DNA of 64,000 bases, from assembly GCF_009754915.1 (NCBI RefSeq), contig NZ_WPIK01000002.1, forward strand, positions 124,001-188,000, read 5' to 3'. Within the stretch, counting starts at the first letter, position 1. Every line of letters begins with the position of its first letter. The notes beneath the pieces are model-generated. The model saw only the letters and a list, made by a program, of their open reading frames with translations. It had not been told where the DNA came from and did no database searches. Of the stretch, positions 1 through 9,574 are shown in pieces. A program made the position numbers and the translations under genes. This DNA is from Mucilaginibacter arboris (GTDB lineage Bacteria > Bacteroidota > Bacteroidia > Sphingobacteriales > Sphingobacteriaceae).

Positions 1-2
1 AA

Positions 3-491
3 GAAAAAGGAAATTTTGAAGTCGAATTGCTTGATCTTGGGGAGATTAATTTACCGTTGATGAACGAACCCGTTCACCCTATGATGAGGCAATATGAGCA
101 TGAGCATACCAAACAATGGAGCGCTAAAATAGAAGAAGCAGATGCTTTTATTTTTGTTACGGCAGAATATGATTACAGTTATCCGGCCTCTCTTAAAAAT
201 GCTTTAGAATATCTTGTTCATGAATGGGCTTATAAACCAGCCGGAATAGTAAGTTATTCTATCGGCCCGTTTGCCGGTGTTAGGGCAGCATCCAGCTTAA
301 AAGGAGATTTGCTTTCGTTAAGAACTATATCATTAGCAGAAGCCGTAAATATCCCGGCAGTAAATCAATTTATTGGCGAAGACGGCTTATTTACCCCAAA
401 TGAACAATTAACTAAAGCAGCAACCGTAATGTTGACACAATTGCTTAGATGGACAAAAGGCTTAAAAGCGATAAAGGAAGATAATCTATAA
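3..491 (+). CDS. NAD(P)H-dependent FMN reductase family protein (5' truncated)
   Basis: The reading frame is open to the window edge, so the true start and the N-terminal phosphate-binding loop lie upstream. The visible part fits the flavodoxin-like NADPH-dependent FMN reductase family (PF03358): 'ADAFIFVTAEYDYSYPASLK' is the family's conserved central strand and flavin-contacting loop, followed by KNALEYL and a GxxxGVRA segment. Members are small soluble flavoproteins reducing FMN, quinones or azo compounds with NAD(P)H; the substrate here cannot be told. No partner gene is visible. The next gene is convergent, 105 bases away. Confidence 0.85.
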   Translation, partial: EKGNFEVELLDLGEINLPLMNEPVHPMMRQYEHEHTKQWSAKIEEADAFIFVTAEYDYSYPASLKNALEYLVHEWAYKPAGIVSYSIGPFAGVRAASSLKGDLLSLRTISLAEAVNIPAVNQFIGEDGLFTPNEQLTKAATVMLTQLLRWTKGLKAIKEDNL

Positions 492-596
492 TTAGAAATT
501 TTAGCAGTGGAGTTGTGATAAATATATCTTCACTGCTAAATATTTCTTATTTAAAGTGTTTTAAGGACTTTGGTCTTTAATCTAATTCATACTTCT

Positions 597-1337
597 TTAA
601 GAACCGGAAATATCACCGGAACCATGTGCTACTTTAGAAACGCTTTTTGGATGGCCACTATAATGAATATCGCCGGAACCTGAAACAGAAGCATCAAGCC
701 TTTCACTGGCATAAATATTGGCATCGCCAGAACCGGAAACCCGGATTGCTGTAGATTTAGTCATCAGGTTACCGGCATCAAAATCACCGGAACCCGAAAT
801 AGAAACAGTGGATTCATCTGCTCTTCCACCGATATTGAAATCTCCGGAACCGGAAATAGCAGCTTCCAGTGTTTTTACATTTACTTTGCCCCGAAAATCT
901 CCGGAACCACTTAAACGCAATTGCAAACTATTCGTATTAAATTCATTATCAATTTTCAAATCACCGGAACCACTCAAACCAATACTGTTTAAATCTTTAG
1001 CAACTATATAAATCACCGTTTTGCGATTGTTCCAGAAGTTGCCCGAATTCCAACCATGATTATTTTTAGAATGGATCATCAGTACGCCGTTTCTAACTTC
1101 GGTCACAATCTCATTAATTACATCTGCATCTGCTTCCACTTTTACAGATTCAGGGCCGCCTTGTCGCAATACTACATCAAACGAGCCGGATGAAGCAATG
1201 GCATGAAAGCCGGAAAGCCTTCGGTCCTGTATCTCTATTCTGCTTTTAGTTGAAAAATGAGCCGAAGCCGCAAAAGAAATTTTGCCTGTTGCCAAAAGTA
1301 AAAGCGCAATAACGAAGGTTGTAATAGGTAATTTCAT
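597..1337 (-). CDS. GIN-domain (DUF2807) secreted protein with GSGD repeats
   Basis: 246 aa with an N-terminal signal peptide (hydrophobic stretch ending SFAAS near residue 25). The body is a head-GIN domain (DUF2807, PF10988) in which the tetrapeptide GSGD recurs seven times at roughly 15-25 residue spacing; such proteins form a right-handed beta-solenoid whose turns carry the GSGD. They are common and usually exported in Bacteroidota; the function is unknown, with adhesion or envelope roles suggested by name only. The antisense of the repeats makes a spurious SPEPE-rich frame on the plus strand. It is monocistronic in appearance, 59 bases downstream of the M1 peptidase gene on the same strand. 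Confidence 0.85.
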   Translation of the reverse strand: MKLPITTFVIALLLLATGKISFAASAHFSTKSRIEIQDRRLSGFHAIASSGSFDVVLRQGGPESVKVEADADVINEIVTEVRNGVLMIHSKNNHGWNSGNFWNNRKTVIYIVAKDLNSIGLSGSGDLKIDNEFNTNSLQLRLSGSGDFRGKVNVKTLEAAISGSGDFNIGGRADESTVSISGSGDFDAGNLMTKSTAIRVSGSGDANIYASERLDASVSGSGDIHYSGHPKSVSKVAHGSGDISGS

Positions 1338-1396
1338 GGTTAAAGTTTTATATAAGATGCTGTTTAATGCCCAATGGTTACAGCAAAATCAAAAAA

Positions 1397-3058
1397 TTAA
1401 TCAATTAAAACACCAATATAATAGTTAAAAGTATCTGTTTCGATATTTTCTTTAGTGGCCGATGGCAAATTTATAGGGGTAAAAGAAGTACTTAAATTAA
1501 AAAATTGATATTCTCCGCCTTTTGTCCTGATTCTTACCGGCATCGTAAACCCGTTTACATCAGCTATCCATCTTGCTAAAAGTTGTTTATCTTGAAACTG
1601 AAACTCTAACGTAGGAATGTTTTTATAACGAAGATACTGATCGAAAATGCTGGTGAAGTTTAAGCCGGATTGTTGATTAATATAACCAACAATAGCTGCT
1701 GTGGTAACGGTTTGATGATAAAAAGTTTGGTTTAACCCGCGCAAAATCCCCCGCCATTTTGCATCATTATTGATAATGGTCCGGACCATGTTCAGCATAT
1801 TGCCGCCTTTATAATACATATCTCCCGAACCTTCTTTATTAACATTGTAAGGAGCGATAATGGGTTCATCATTTTGTATCGCTCTTCGTGTTCCGTGTAC
1901 ATATTCCTGACCGGCCTGCTTGCCATATTGCTGCTCTACATATAATGATTCCGAGTAATTCGTAAAACTTTCATGTATCCACATATCAGCTTCATCTTTC
2001 ATGGTGATGTTGTTGCCAAACCATTCATGCCCGCTTTCATGCACCACAATAAAATCCCACTTCAAACCCCAGCCCGTTCCGGAAAGATCGCGGCCGAGAT
2101 AACCGTTCTGGTAATGGTTGCCATAAGCTACGCCGCTTTGATGTTCCATACCCAAATGCGGCGTTTCGATTAGTTTATAACCATCTTCATAAAACGGGTA
2201 GGGGCCAAACCAGTGTTCAAAAGCGGTAAGCATCGGTTTAACATTATCGCCGAACTGCTTTTTAGCTTTATCAAGATTGACTGGCAAAACCCAGTAATCT
2301 AAAGTAAGCTTGCCTTTTTCACCATTAAAAACATCATCAAAATGAACATAATTGCCAATGTTAGCTTCCACATTATAATTATTGATCGGGTTTTTTACCA
2401 CCCAATCAAAACGTGTGTAACCATCATTTAATTCGGTTACTTTTCTTAATCTTCCGTTAGATACATCTTTTAAACCTTTTGGTACACTGATGCTAATCAA
2501 CATGCTGTCCACTTCATCGGATAAATGATCTTTATTTGGCCACCAGACACTTGCGCCCAAGCCTTCGCAGGCAGTGGCAACCCAGGGTTTTCCTTCACTG
2601 TCTTTGGTAAAAACAAAACCGCCATCCCAGGGTGCATGTTTAGCCACAATTGGGTTACCGGAATAATAAACTGTAAATGCTTCTTTTATGCCCCTTTTTA
2701 TGGTGTTTGGAAACGTGATGAAAACGGCATTAAATTCACGGGTAAACGGCAGGGTTTTTCCATGAAAGATTACTTTTTCTACTTTTAAATTCGCAAAAAG
2801 ATCGAACTGTAATTTCTTAAAATCCTGGGTCGCTGTAAACCTGAACTCGTTGCTGCCGCTGATGAACTTTTGATCGATATTAACCTTAACATTTAAGTGA
2901 TAATAATTAATATCGTAACAGGTACGAAGCGGCGTTAGCATGCCGCGCAAAGTATCGGCACGGGTAAAAGTTTCTTTAGGCTGAAGCAATTGTGCCGATG
3001 CGGAGCTGAAGCAACAAAAAAATGCCGGTAAAAGAAGTATCAGTTTTTTGTGGAACAT
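1397..3058 (-). CDS. Exported M1-family zinc metallopeptidase
   Basis: 553 aa, signal peptide ending near SSASAQ (residue 22). The zinc site is clear: HESGHEW around residue 338 (HExxH) followed 18 residues later by the third ligand in IHESFTNYSE. An exopeptidase loop 'GMEHQSGVAYGN', a variant of the GAMEN motif, lies about 35 residues before it. M1 enzymes are aminopeptidases that trim N-terminal residues from peptides; the leader places this one in the periplasm or on the surface. At 553 residues it lacks the long C-terminal helical domain of PepN-type enzymes, which is usual for this short Bacteroidota group. Its start is 4 bases from the stop of the upstream hydrolase gene, so the two are probably cotranscribed. 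Confidence 0.92.
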   Translation of the reverse strand: MFHKKLILLLPAFFCCFSSASAQLLQPKETFTRADTLRGMLTPLRTCYDINYYHLNVKVNIDQKFISGSNEFRFTATQDFKKLQFDLFANLKVEKVIFHGKTLPFTREFNAVFITFPNTIKRGIKEAFTVYYSGNPIVAKHAPWDGGFVFTKDSEGKPWVATACEGLGASVWWPNKDHLSDEVDSMLISISVPKGLKDVSNGRLRKVTELNDGYTRFDWVVKNPINNYNVEANIGNYVHFDDVFNGEKGKLTLDYWVLPVNLDKAKKQFGDNVKPMLTAFEHWFGPYPFYEDGYKLIETPHLGMEHQSGVAYGNHYQNGYLGRDLSGTGWGLKWDFIVVHESGHEWFGNNITMKDEADMWIHESFTNYSESLYVEQQYGKQAGQEYVHGTRRAIQNDEPIIAPYNVNKEGSGDMYYKGGNMLNMVRTIINNDAKWRGILRGLNQTFYHQTVTTAAIVGYINQQSGLNFTSIFDQYLRYKNIPTLEFQFQDKQLLARWIADVNGFTMPVRIRTKGGEYQFFNLSTSFTPINLPSATKENIETDTFNYYIGVLID

Positions 3059-3062
3059 CGCT

Positions 3063-4928
3063 TTATTTCAATACTTCAACATCAATAAAACTATCGTTAA
3101 AAACAGTTTCTGTTGCTTTGATGTAATCGCTTGCTGTTGCTTTATATGGGTTAGGCACAAATTTTTGCGGGTTGCGGGCAAACAGCGGAAAACAAGTGCT
3201 TTGAACCTGGACCATCAAACGGTGGCCTTTTTTAAATGTATGCAGCACATCTTGCAGGCGCACATTTACATCTGTTTTTTGATCAGGGACCAAAGCTTCC
3301 GGTTTTTCAAAGCTGTTGCGGAAACGCGCCGGCATTACTTCAGATCGAACCATTTGCCAGTAATTACCCATCAAAATATTTTTGTTAGGCTGATTTGGAT
3401 TATTTGGTTCATCAGGAGGATAAACATCAATCAGTTTAACAATAAAATCAGCATCGGTTCCGGTAGAAGCAATTTTTAGGTGGGACAGGATTTCTCCGCC
3501 CAAAGTCAAATCATCTTGTAAAACATCAGTTTGATAAACCAAAACATCCGGCCGGCGGCCTGCAAAACGCTGATCTTCGCTCATGTAATTGTGCGGCGTA
3601 AAACCCATCGTGGTGGTATTGTCTTCAGTGTAAGGAACTGGTTTTGCCGGATCGCTGATGTAAGACACAGAACCTGCTGAAGCAGGGGCTGACATGGCGA
3701 TCTTACCATCAGCATTCAGATATAATTTTTGGTGCGAAGCATTTGCGGCAGGCCATTGCGCAAATTCTTCCCACTCTTTTTTGCCGGTATTGTACATGTA
3801 AGCTTCGGGTAAACCTGAGTTTTTATCGCCGTTGCCTTTTAAGAAATGGTTGAAGAATTTGGCTTCAATATTTTTTTGGTAGAAAGTAGCAATGCTATCG
3901 CCAAAATAAACATTACTGTGAAAGGTATGCCCGGTTTCGCGCGACCAGCGCCCATGTCCAAACGGCCCCATTACAATTGTATTATAAGCACTTGGATCTG
4001 TCTTTTGGATCTTTTTATACATATCCAATGGGCCAGAAAGGTCTTCTGCATCAAACCAGCCACCTACAAACATTACCGCAGGTTTTACTTTACCAAAGTG
4101 GCGCGGCAAGCTGCGTTTCTGCCAGAAATCGTCATAATTGGGATGGTTGACAGTTTCCTGCCAGAAAAAATTGTCTTTGTAATATTTATCAGCATTGCTT
4201 AGCGGCCCTAAATCAAGCAGAAACTGATAGCCATCCTTAGTTCCGGCGTTAAACATTTGGTTTACATACCAGGCTTTGCTGGTAGTATCTGTTTTTTGTA
4301 CACCGAAAAGAGGGTAAGTAAAAAAGTAAGATTCTAACAAAGAACCGTTATGATGGAAGTCATCAAAAAAGAAATCAGAAATGGGTGCTTGTGGAGAAGA
4401 AGCTTTTAACGCCGGATGATTAGATAAAATACCTGCAGCCGTATAAAAACCCGGATAAGAAATTCCCCATTGTCCAACCTTGCCATTATTGTTGGCCACG
4501 TTCTTTACCAGCCAGTCAATGGTATCATAAGTATCAGAACCTTCATCTACATTTTTTTTGCTTTTTTTATTATCGATAACCGGCGTCATGTTCGTCCAGG
4601 TTCCTTCGCTTTTATAACGGCCGCGTACATCCTGGTAAACTACAATGTAACCTTCTTTCATCATTGTTTCTGATGGGCCTAAAGTTCTTGGAAACCTGTT
4701 ATCTCCATAAGGCGCAACACTGTAACAGGTGCGCTGCATGATTATTGGATATTTTTTCTGCGGAGAAGCATCTTTTGGGGTATAAATAGAAGTAAAAAGC
4801 TTAATGCCATCGCGCATGGTTATATACACATCTTTTTTAGTGTAATTTTCGCTGGCGTAATTGCTTTGTGCCGATGCAGAAAGGTTAAATAGCAAAACAA
4901 TCAGCAGGAAAAAGTATATTTTTTTCAT
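3063..4928 (-). CDS. CocE/NonD-type alpha/beta hydrolase (X-Pro dipeptidyl-peptidase S15 family)
   Basis: 621 aa with a signal peptide (residues 1-20, ending SASAQ). The nucleophile elbow is GISYPG around residue 155, following the 'GKVGQWG' strand. A conserved DVRGRYKSEG loop near residue 100 and the C-terminal jelly-roll typical of PF08530 ('LSHLKIASTGTDADFIVKLI', then DVNVRLQDVLHTFKKGHRL) complete the CocE/NonD layout. Relatives are alpha-amino-acid ester hydrolases, glutaryl-7-ACA acylases and X-Pro peptidases; substrate cannot be decided from sequence. It is first of a two-gene unit with the M1 peptidase, suggesting extracytoplasmic peptide processing. A long repeat copy (4985-5204) lies directly upstream of the start. 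Confidence 0.9.
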   Translation of the reverse strand: MKKIYFFLLIVLLFNLSASAQSNYASENYTKKDVYITMRDGIKLFTSIYTPKDASPQKKYPIIMQRTCYSVAPYGDNRFPRTLGPSETMMKEGYIVVYQDVRGRYKSEGTWTNMTPVIDNKKSKKNVDEGSDTYDTIDWLVKNVANNNGKVGQWGISYPGFYTAAGILSNHPALKASSPQAPISDFFFDDFHHNGSLLESYFFTYPLFGVQKTDTTSKAWYVNQMFNAGTKDGYQFLLDLGPLSNADKYYKDNFFWQETVNHPNYDDFWQKRSLPRHFGKVKPAVMFVGGWFDAEDLSGPLDMYKKIQKTDPSAYNTIVMGPFGHGRWSRETGHTFHSNVYFGDSIATFYQKNIEAKFFNHFLKGNGDKNSGLPEAYMYNTGKKEWEEFAQWPAANASHQKLYLNADGKIAMSAPASAGSVSYISDPAKPVPYTEDNTTTMGFTPHNYMSEDQRFAGRRPDVLVYQTDVLQDDLTLGGEILSHLKIASTGTDADFIVKLIDVYPPDEPNNPNQPNKNILMGNYWQMVRSEVMPARFRNSFEKPEALVPDQKTDVNVRLQDVLHTFKKGHRLMVQVQSTCFPLFARNPQKFVPNPYKATASDYIKATETVFNDSFIDVEVLK

Positions 4929-4984
4929 TTAATAGTAATTTAAACTGCTAATTTAAAAAAATATGCTTGTGAGGAAATAATGAG

Positions 4985-5204
4985 GTTGTTTAAACTTTTT
5001 GGTACCAATTTCAATTTGATCCTTTGGCATGCCGGGGTTTGGTGCCCATGCTTCTTTTACCGGATAAAATTGATGTTTACATTTAATCACTAAAGACCTA
5101 TAAGGTTTTCAAAACCTTATAGGTCTTTAGTGAATGGTTACATTTTTAGGCGATAAAAGAAGCATCGGCTCAGAAAAAGAGGGCCAGAAAAAAAGTTTAA
5201 ACAA
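4985..5204. repeat. Dispersed inverted repeat, long form, with 43-bp inner palindrome
   Basis: Copy of the window-wide family. Outer arms GTTGTTTAAACTTTTT (4985-5000) and its inverse (about 5189-5204) enclose ATGCTTCTTTT (5048-5058) and GATAAAAGAAGCAT (5152-5165). The loop holds a further near-perfect palindrome at 5089-5131: two 21-bp arms starting ACTAAAGACC, with one unpaired base. With the single copy at 5281 this fills much of the 530-bp gap between the hydrolase and LacI genes; no gene is seen there. Confidence 0.85.
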
Positions 5205-5280
5205 CTTCAATGAGCTTGTTACTTAAGGACAATTTTGGATAAAAAAGATTATTAGTATTGATTTCAACGATTTTTTACCC

Positions 5281-5293
5281 GTAAAAGAAGCAT
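5281..5293. repeat. Single half-copy of the dispersed repeat
   Basis: GTAAAAGAAGCAT without a recognisable ATGCTTCTTTT partner nearby. It sits about 165 bases downstream of the LacI gene's stop codon. Confidence 0.6.
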
Positions 5294-5458
5294 TAAAAAC
5301 GGAACCCAATATGATTGTTTGATATAAAATTAGTAAGCTTTACATCAATTGTTTCTCATGCTCAAGCTGCTAATATTTAGCAAAACCAATATTAGCCAAA
5401 GCTGAGAATAATATGTTTCAACAGGATTGCTTTTAAATTGGATATATTCAACCGATCT

Positions 5459-6484
5459 TTATTTTTTCAATGATGATTCTCTGATAATCAACTGTGCCGG
5501 TAAAACAATCTGGTTTTTAACGTTTGCTTTATCATCCTTTTCAGAATTAAGTTTCTTTAGTAGTATTGAAATTAAATTATCAGATAATTCTTTCATTGGC
5601 TGGGCAACAGCAGTTATCGGAGGGTTAAAAACTTTAAAAAACTCATGGTCGTCAAAAGCGATAACGCCCATATCTTCCGGGATGTTGATTTTTAAATTTC
5701 TAAGTGTTTCGAATCCTTTTATAGCCAAATAATTGGTAGCAAATAAAACTGCATCAATGTTTTTGTTATCTAAAAAGAATGTTGTAAATTGATCTCTAAC
5801 TTTTTTTGTATCCAGTTTAAAGGGGATTTTTAAGGTGTATGTAGGAAGTTTAAGCTCATCCATTGCAGATTCGTAACCTTTTAAACGCTCATTCATTTGT
5901 GTCTGTCCAGAATCAAGGGTAATAAAAGCAATATGCTTAAAGTGCTGTTCCTGAAAATGCTTTATGGCCTCATAAGTACCTTTAAAGTTATCGATGATAA
6001 CATAATCTGTACTTAATTTAGGGAAAAAGCGGTCAAAAAGCACAAATGGCAATTCCTCCTGAAGCAATTGCCTTAGTTCTTTTTCAATACCTTTTGGTGG
6101 AGTGATAATATACCCGTCAACATTTCTGCTTTTAAATAATTGTATTAATTCTCTTGTTTTTTCCAGATTATCTTCTGTACTGCAATAAATTATTTTATAA
6201 CCTTTTTGGTAAGCACTTTCTTCGATCAAGCGGGCAACACTTGCAAAAAAAGAATCTGCAATATCTTCTACAAACAAGGCAATCATTTTGGTCTTTCCGG
6301 TCCGCAAACTTTGGGCAAACTGATTTGGGTGATAGTTTTTTTCCTTCATAAAGTCATTAACTTTTTGAATGAGCTTATCACTAATCCGCATTTCTTTTGC
6401 TTTACCATTCAAAATAAAGGAAATGGTTGTAATGGAGATGTTAAGTTCCTGCGCAATATCTTTAATAGATAATTTTTTCTTCAT
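5459..6484 (-). CDS. LacI-family transcriptional regulator
   Basis: 341 aa. Residues 4-60 are a LacI helix-turn-helix plus hinge helix ('SIKDIAQELNISITTISFIL', then YHPNQFAQSLRTGKT), followed by a periplasmic-binding-protein-like effector domain (TKMIALFVEDIADSFF to VIAFDDHEFF). The family are DNA-binding proteins whose affinity changes on binding a sugar or sugar phosphate. It is encoded on the same strand just beyond the GH130 and sugar-transporter genes, so control of that glycan locus is the natural inference. The operator is not proven; a 9-bp-arm palindrome upstream of the locus's susC (15289-15314) is one candidate. Two repeat copies lie upstream. Confidence 0.93.
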   Translation of the reverse strand: MKKKLSIKDIAQELNISITTISFILNGKAKEMRISDKLIQKVNDFMKEKNYHPNQFAQSLRTGKTKMIALFVEDIADSFFASVARLIEESAYQKGYKIIYCSTEDNLEKTRELIQLFKSRNVDGYIITPPKGIEKELRQLLQEELPFVLFDRFFPKLSTDYVIIDNFKGTYEAIKHFQEQHFKHIAFITLDSGQTQMNERLKGYESAMDELKLPTYTLKIPFKLDTKKVRDQFTTFFLDNKNIDAVLFATNYLAIKGFETLRNLKINIPEDMGVIAFDDHEFFKVFNPPITAVAQPMKELSDNLISILLKKLNSEKDDKANVKNQIVLPAQLIIRESSLKK

Positions 6485-6573
6485 CCTTCGGTTGATCTCC
6501 TATTCTGCCTGGTTGAATAATAATAGAAATATAACAACGATCATGCTGGAAAATTACTATTTCTCATATAAAA

Positions 6574-6733
6574 GCTGTTTAAATTGATGCCTGCACAATT
6601 GATCATGCTTCTTTTATGCCTATAAATTTTTGTTTTGGTAGGCCATGCCTAAACAAAACGCCTGGGAAATCCCCTGTTTTTCAGGTGATAAAAGAAGCAT
6701 CAGGAAAAAATCCCGCGCAAATTTAAACAGGCC
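6574..6733. repeat. Dispersed inverted repeat with outer CTGTTTAAATT arms
   Basis: Outer arms GCTGTTTAAATT (6574-6585) and ATTTAAACAGGCC (6721-6733); inner arms ATGCTTCTTTT (6605-6615) and GATAAAAGAAGCAT (6687-6700). One of the clearest full-length short-form copies. It lies between the LacI start and the GH130 stop. Confidence 0.85.
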
Positions 6734-6741
6734 CTAATATA

Positions 6742-6816
6742 GCTGCTTCTTTGGTCGGCCTCAAATTTAACCCGCTCATTTATGCCCTGCCCATTTTAGG
6801 GCGATAAAAGAAGCAT
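6742..6816. repeat. Degenerate copy of the dispersed repeat
   Basis: Left arm reduced to GCTGCTTCTTTGG (from 6742); the right arm GATAAAAGAAGCAT (6803-6816) is intact. It directly follows the 6574-6733 copy, giving a tandem pair in the 366-bp spacer 6485-6850, which has no gene. Confidence 0.75.
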
Positions 6817-6850
6817 TCGATGGTATTATCGGCTTGGTACTATAAGATAA

Positions 6851-8026
6851 CTAATCTATAGGATCGGGCGGGGCCGGCCGGGCGGGATCATAAACTGCTA
6901 CCGCAACCCTGGAATCTGCGCAGCCATAATATAAGAACCATTTTTTTTGAAAGTAAACCATGCCTTCTATAAACACCGTGCCATTGATGTACTGGCCGCT
7001 TTTCTCAAAAGGCTCCATCGGCCTTAAAAAAGGTACATCCAAACGTGTGATTGGTTTTGAGGGATCATTTTTATCGAACAAAGCCTGGCCGGCGCAGTAA
7101 GAGTTTGCGTTAAACCGTTTATCGCCATCATCGCCGGCTTTATTCTTTCCATTATAAAAAAGGATAATTCCTTTGTCAGTTAATAAAGCCGGCGGCCCGC
7201 ATTCCGTCAACTCACTATCAAAGTAACCTTTTCTTGGGGAGATCAGCTCTTTTAAAGTTCCGTTGCTGTTAACCACCGGTTCCCAATCTACTAAGTTGTT
7301 TGAAGTAGCTGCATATACATGCAGTTCTCCCCAGTACATCCAGTATTTCCCATTTATTTTTATAATTACCTGTTTATTACCAACTAGTTTAGTGAGGATG
7401 GATGCAGATTTATGCGGGATATTTAAAAACTTTCCATGATAAGCATCTTCAAAGATAGGGCCGTGCTTGGTCCAGTTTTTTAAATCTTTGGAAGTGGCAA
7501 CGCCAAGCCTGGGGACCTCACGGTTCCACTGGGTATAAAAAACAACATAAGTGCCATTTGCGGTAACGGCAACCCTCGGGTCTTCACAGCCTCCCGGCCA
7601 TTCATACTTTTTTTGATCATCATTTGCCGGATAAAAGACAGGCGTTTTGCTTCTTGAAAAATGTAAACCATCATTACTGGCAGCGTAACCAAGCCTTGAA
7701 GTACGGAAACCTATACCCACGCCTGATCGATCTTCTGCCCGGTATAACACTACAATTTTGCCGTTTCTTATTGCAGCCGCCGGATTAAAAGTATCATTAG
7801 ATTCCCAGGCAACAGGTTTTTTTAAAATAGGATCAATAAAAGTAGCATTTGGGTCAGGAGAAATAATGGGATTGATATGGGCAGGCCTTTTAAATCCGCC
7901 AAAAGCCCAATCCGGCAATTGGTTTACCGTATTCTTTTGGGCAAAAGTATCGGCAGAAAAAATCAGCAGTACTGATAGGACTTTAAAAAACAAAGAAGCA
8001 CGGTTTAAAAATAAAGTATCTTTCAC
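6851..8026 (-). CDS. Exported GH130-like glycosidase/phosphorylase
   Basis: 391 aa with a signal peptide (to about residue 29, DTFAQ). The five-bladed propeller family PF04041/GH130 is indicated by WESNDTFNPAA near residue 75, the GGCEDPR loop near 150 (the EDPR aspartate is the proposed general acid of the family), 'TKDLKNW'-like blade repeats and a C-terminal YYGCADSRVAVA. GH130 enzymes are beta-mannoside phosphorylases or, when exported, beta-1,2-mannosidases. Export argues for a hydrolase, because phosphorolysis would waste the sugar phosphate outside the cytoplasm. It lies 20 bases downstream of the sugar transporter gene and belongs to the SusC/SusD locus at 9574-15231. Confidence 0.85.
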   Translation of the reverse strand: MKDTLFLNRASLFFKVLSVLLIFSADTFAQKNTVNQLPDWAFGGFKRPAHINPIISPDPNATFIDPILKKPVAWESNDTFNPAAAIRNGKIVVLYRAEDRSGVGIGFRTSRLGYAASNDGLHFSRSKTPVFYPANDDQKKYEWPGGCEDPRVAVTANGTYVVFYTQWNREVPRLGVATSKDLKNWTKHGPIFEDAYHGKFLNIPHKSASILTKLVGNKQVIIKINGKYWMYWGELHVYAATSNNLVDWEPVVNSNGTLKELISPRKGYFDSELTECGPPALLTDKGIILFYNGKNKAGDDGDKRFNANSYCAGQALFDKNDPSKPITRLDVPFLRPMEPFEKSGQYINGTVFIEGMVYFQKKWFLYYGCADSRVAVAVYDPARPAPPDPID

Positions 8027-8046
8027 GGAATTTTTGGTTAGAGTGT

Positions 8047-9387
8047 TTAACGACTGGTGTATAACTGTTCAATTTTTTCAAGCGGTACGCCCTTGGTTTC
8101 AAAAACATAGCGGCTCACAAAAAGGATCATGCCAAAGTTGATCAGGCCGTAGGTAAGAAATGTTAAAGCCGGGCCCAAACCCTCCAGCATAACAGGAAAA
8201 GTGAGCGAGACAATAGAGTTGGCCACCCAGTTGCCAAATACCGCAATAGAGGTTGCCGTACCCCTTATTTTATTAGGAAATATTTCTGCTACATATACCC
8301 AAAGTACCACGCCCCAACTGCAGGCAAATCCTCCTATGTAGATAAATATGCTTGCTAACACCAGGTAGTTGTCGATCTTATTTAAATAGAACAAACCAGC
8401 TAAAGTAAACATGCACAAACCCATCACCCAAGAGCCCGTAAGCAACAGTTTTTTGCGGCCAACCCTGTCAATTAACGGAAAAGCCACGATTGTAAAGATG
8501 AGGTTTACTACGCCTGTTAAAACCGTTTGAAACAGCACGCTTCCGCCTACCCGGGTCTTTTCAAATATAAGCGGGGCATAATAAAAAATAATATTGATGC
8601 CTGTAAATTGGGCAACAGATGCAAATACAAGTCCTATAATAACCACTCTTTTAAAACGCGGGGTAAACACATCGCTTAAACGCGGGGCAGATTCTGCTTT
8701 AATATCGTTTTTAACGGTTTCCACTTGCATAACAGCCTGCTCTCTGTCATAGATTTTGCTGAAGATCTTTTCTGATTCCGAATCCCTGTTTTTAGTAATT
8801 AACCAACGCGGGCTTTCCGGAACGAACAGCAATAAGATAAAAAAAACGAAGGAAGGCACTACGGCTGCTGCCAGCATATAACGCCAGTAATCTGCAGGCC
8901 CTATAAAAGAGAGTGAACCACTGTCTATGGCGTAATTGGAGATGAAAGATAAAAGAATACCGGTAACGATGGCCAGCTGCTGCAGCATGCCTAAACGGCC
9001 CCGGTACGCTGGCGGGGCCACTTCTGATATATAAATAGGTGCCAGGGTTGATGCCATGCCAATAGCAACGCCGCCAATTAAACGATAACACACCAGTTGT
9101 GTATAACTTGCGGCGATACCGCTTCCTAAAGCAGCAATAATATACAGTAAGGCTGTTACGATCATTAACTTTTTGCGGCCGAAAATATCAGCCAGCTGCC
9201 CGGCAAATAAGGCGCCAGGGATACAACCGATGGAGGCAGCAGCTACTACCAGTCCTAACTGGGCATCGTTTAAGTCAAAAACATGCTTTAGCGAGGTTAA
9301 GGTCCCTGCAATTACAGCAGTATCAAAACCAAACAAAAGGCCTCCTAAAGCTGCTACTATTGAAATAAGAATGGTATAACTTTTCAT
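8047..9387 (-). CDS. Sugar-porter MFS transporter
   Basis: 446 aa, twelve predicted membrane helices. It shows the sugar-porter (TC 2.A.1.1) signatures: GFDTAVIAG in helix 1, DIFGRKK between helices 2 and 3, RLIGGVAIGMAS with SEVAPPAYRGRLG in the first half, PESPRWL before the central loop, DRVGRKK in the repeat, and AEIFPNKIRGTA with a C-terminal FVFETKG. These carriers are proton-coupled or facilitative hexose/pentose importers in the inner membrane. With GH130 immediately downstream, mannose or a short manno-oligosaccharide is the likely cargo. A repeat copy separates it from the upstream LamG gene, so it may have its own promoter. Confidence 0.93.
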   Translation of the reverse strand: MKSYTILISIVAALGGLLFGFDTAVIAGTLTSLKHVFDLNDAQLGLVVAAASIGCIPGALFAGQLADIFGRKKLMIVTALLYIIAALGSGIAASYTQLVCYRLIGGVAIGMASTLAPIYISEVAPPAYRGRLGMLQQLAIVTGILLSFISNYAIDSGSLSFIGPADYWRYMLAAAVVPSFVFFILLLFVPESPRWLITKNRDSESEKIFSKIYDREQAVMQVETVKNDIKAESAPRLSDVFTPRFKRVVIIGLVFASVAQFTGINIIFYYAPLIFEKTRVGGSVLFQTVLTGVVNLIFTIVAFPLIDRVGRKKLLLTGSWVMGLCMFTLAGLFYLNKIDNYLVLASIFIYIGGFACSWGVVLWVYVAEIFPNKIRGTATSIAVFGNWVANSIVSLTFPVMLEGLGPALTFLTYGLINFGMILFVSRYVFETKGVPLEKIEQLYTSR

Positions 9388-9405
9388 TTAAATTACTTAA
9401 AATAA

Positions 9406-9574
9406 GGGCCCGTTTAATTTATTCGGAATGTTTGAGATGCTTCTTTTATCACCTAAAAATCGGCAAGGCCATTTGCTTTTGTAACCGGCAGCAAAGGCAA
9501 ATTTTATAGTGGTAAAAGAAGCATCAGTGCCGGTCCTGAGAATATTTTAGGACCGGCTATAATTTAAACAGGCC
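9406..9574. repeat. Dispersed inverted repeat, full-length
   Basis: Outer arms GGGCCCGTTTAATTT (9406-9420) and AATTTAAACAGGCC (9561-9574), inner arms ATGCTTCTTTT (9437-9447) and GGTAAAAGAAGCAT (9511-9524). The right outer arm touches the stop codon of the LamG gene. Another short hairpin (GCCGGTCC...GGACCGGC, about 9528-9557) sits between the inner and outer right arms. Confidence 0.85.

Noticed and set aside
718-1011. Plus-strand frame with SPEPE repeats
   Set aside because: It is the antisense of the GSGD repeats in the GIN-domain gene, which has a signal peptide and family match.
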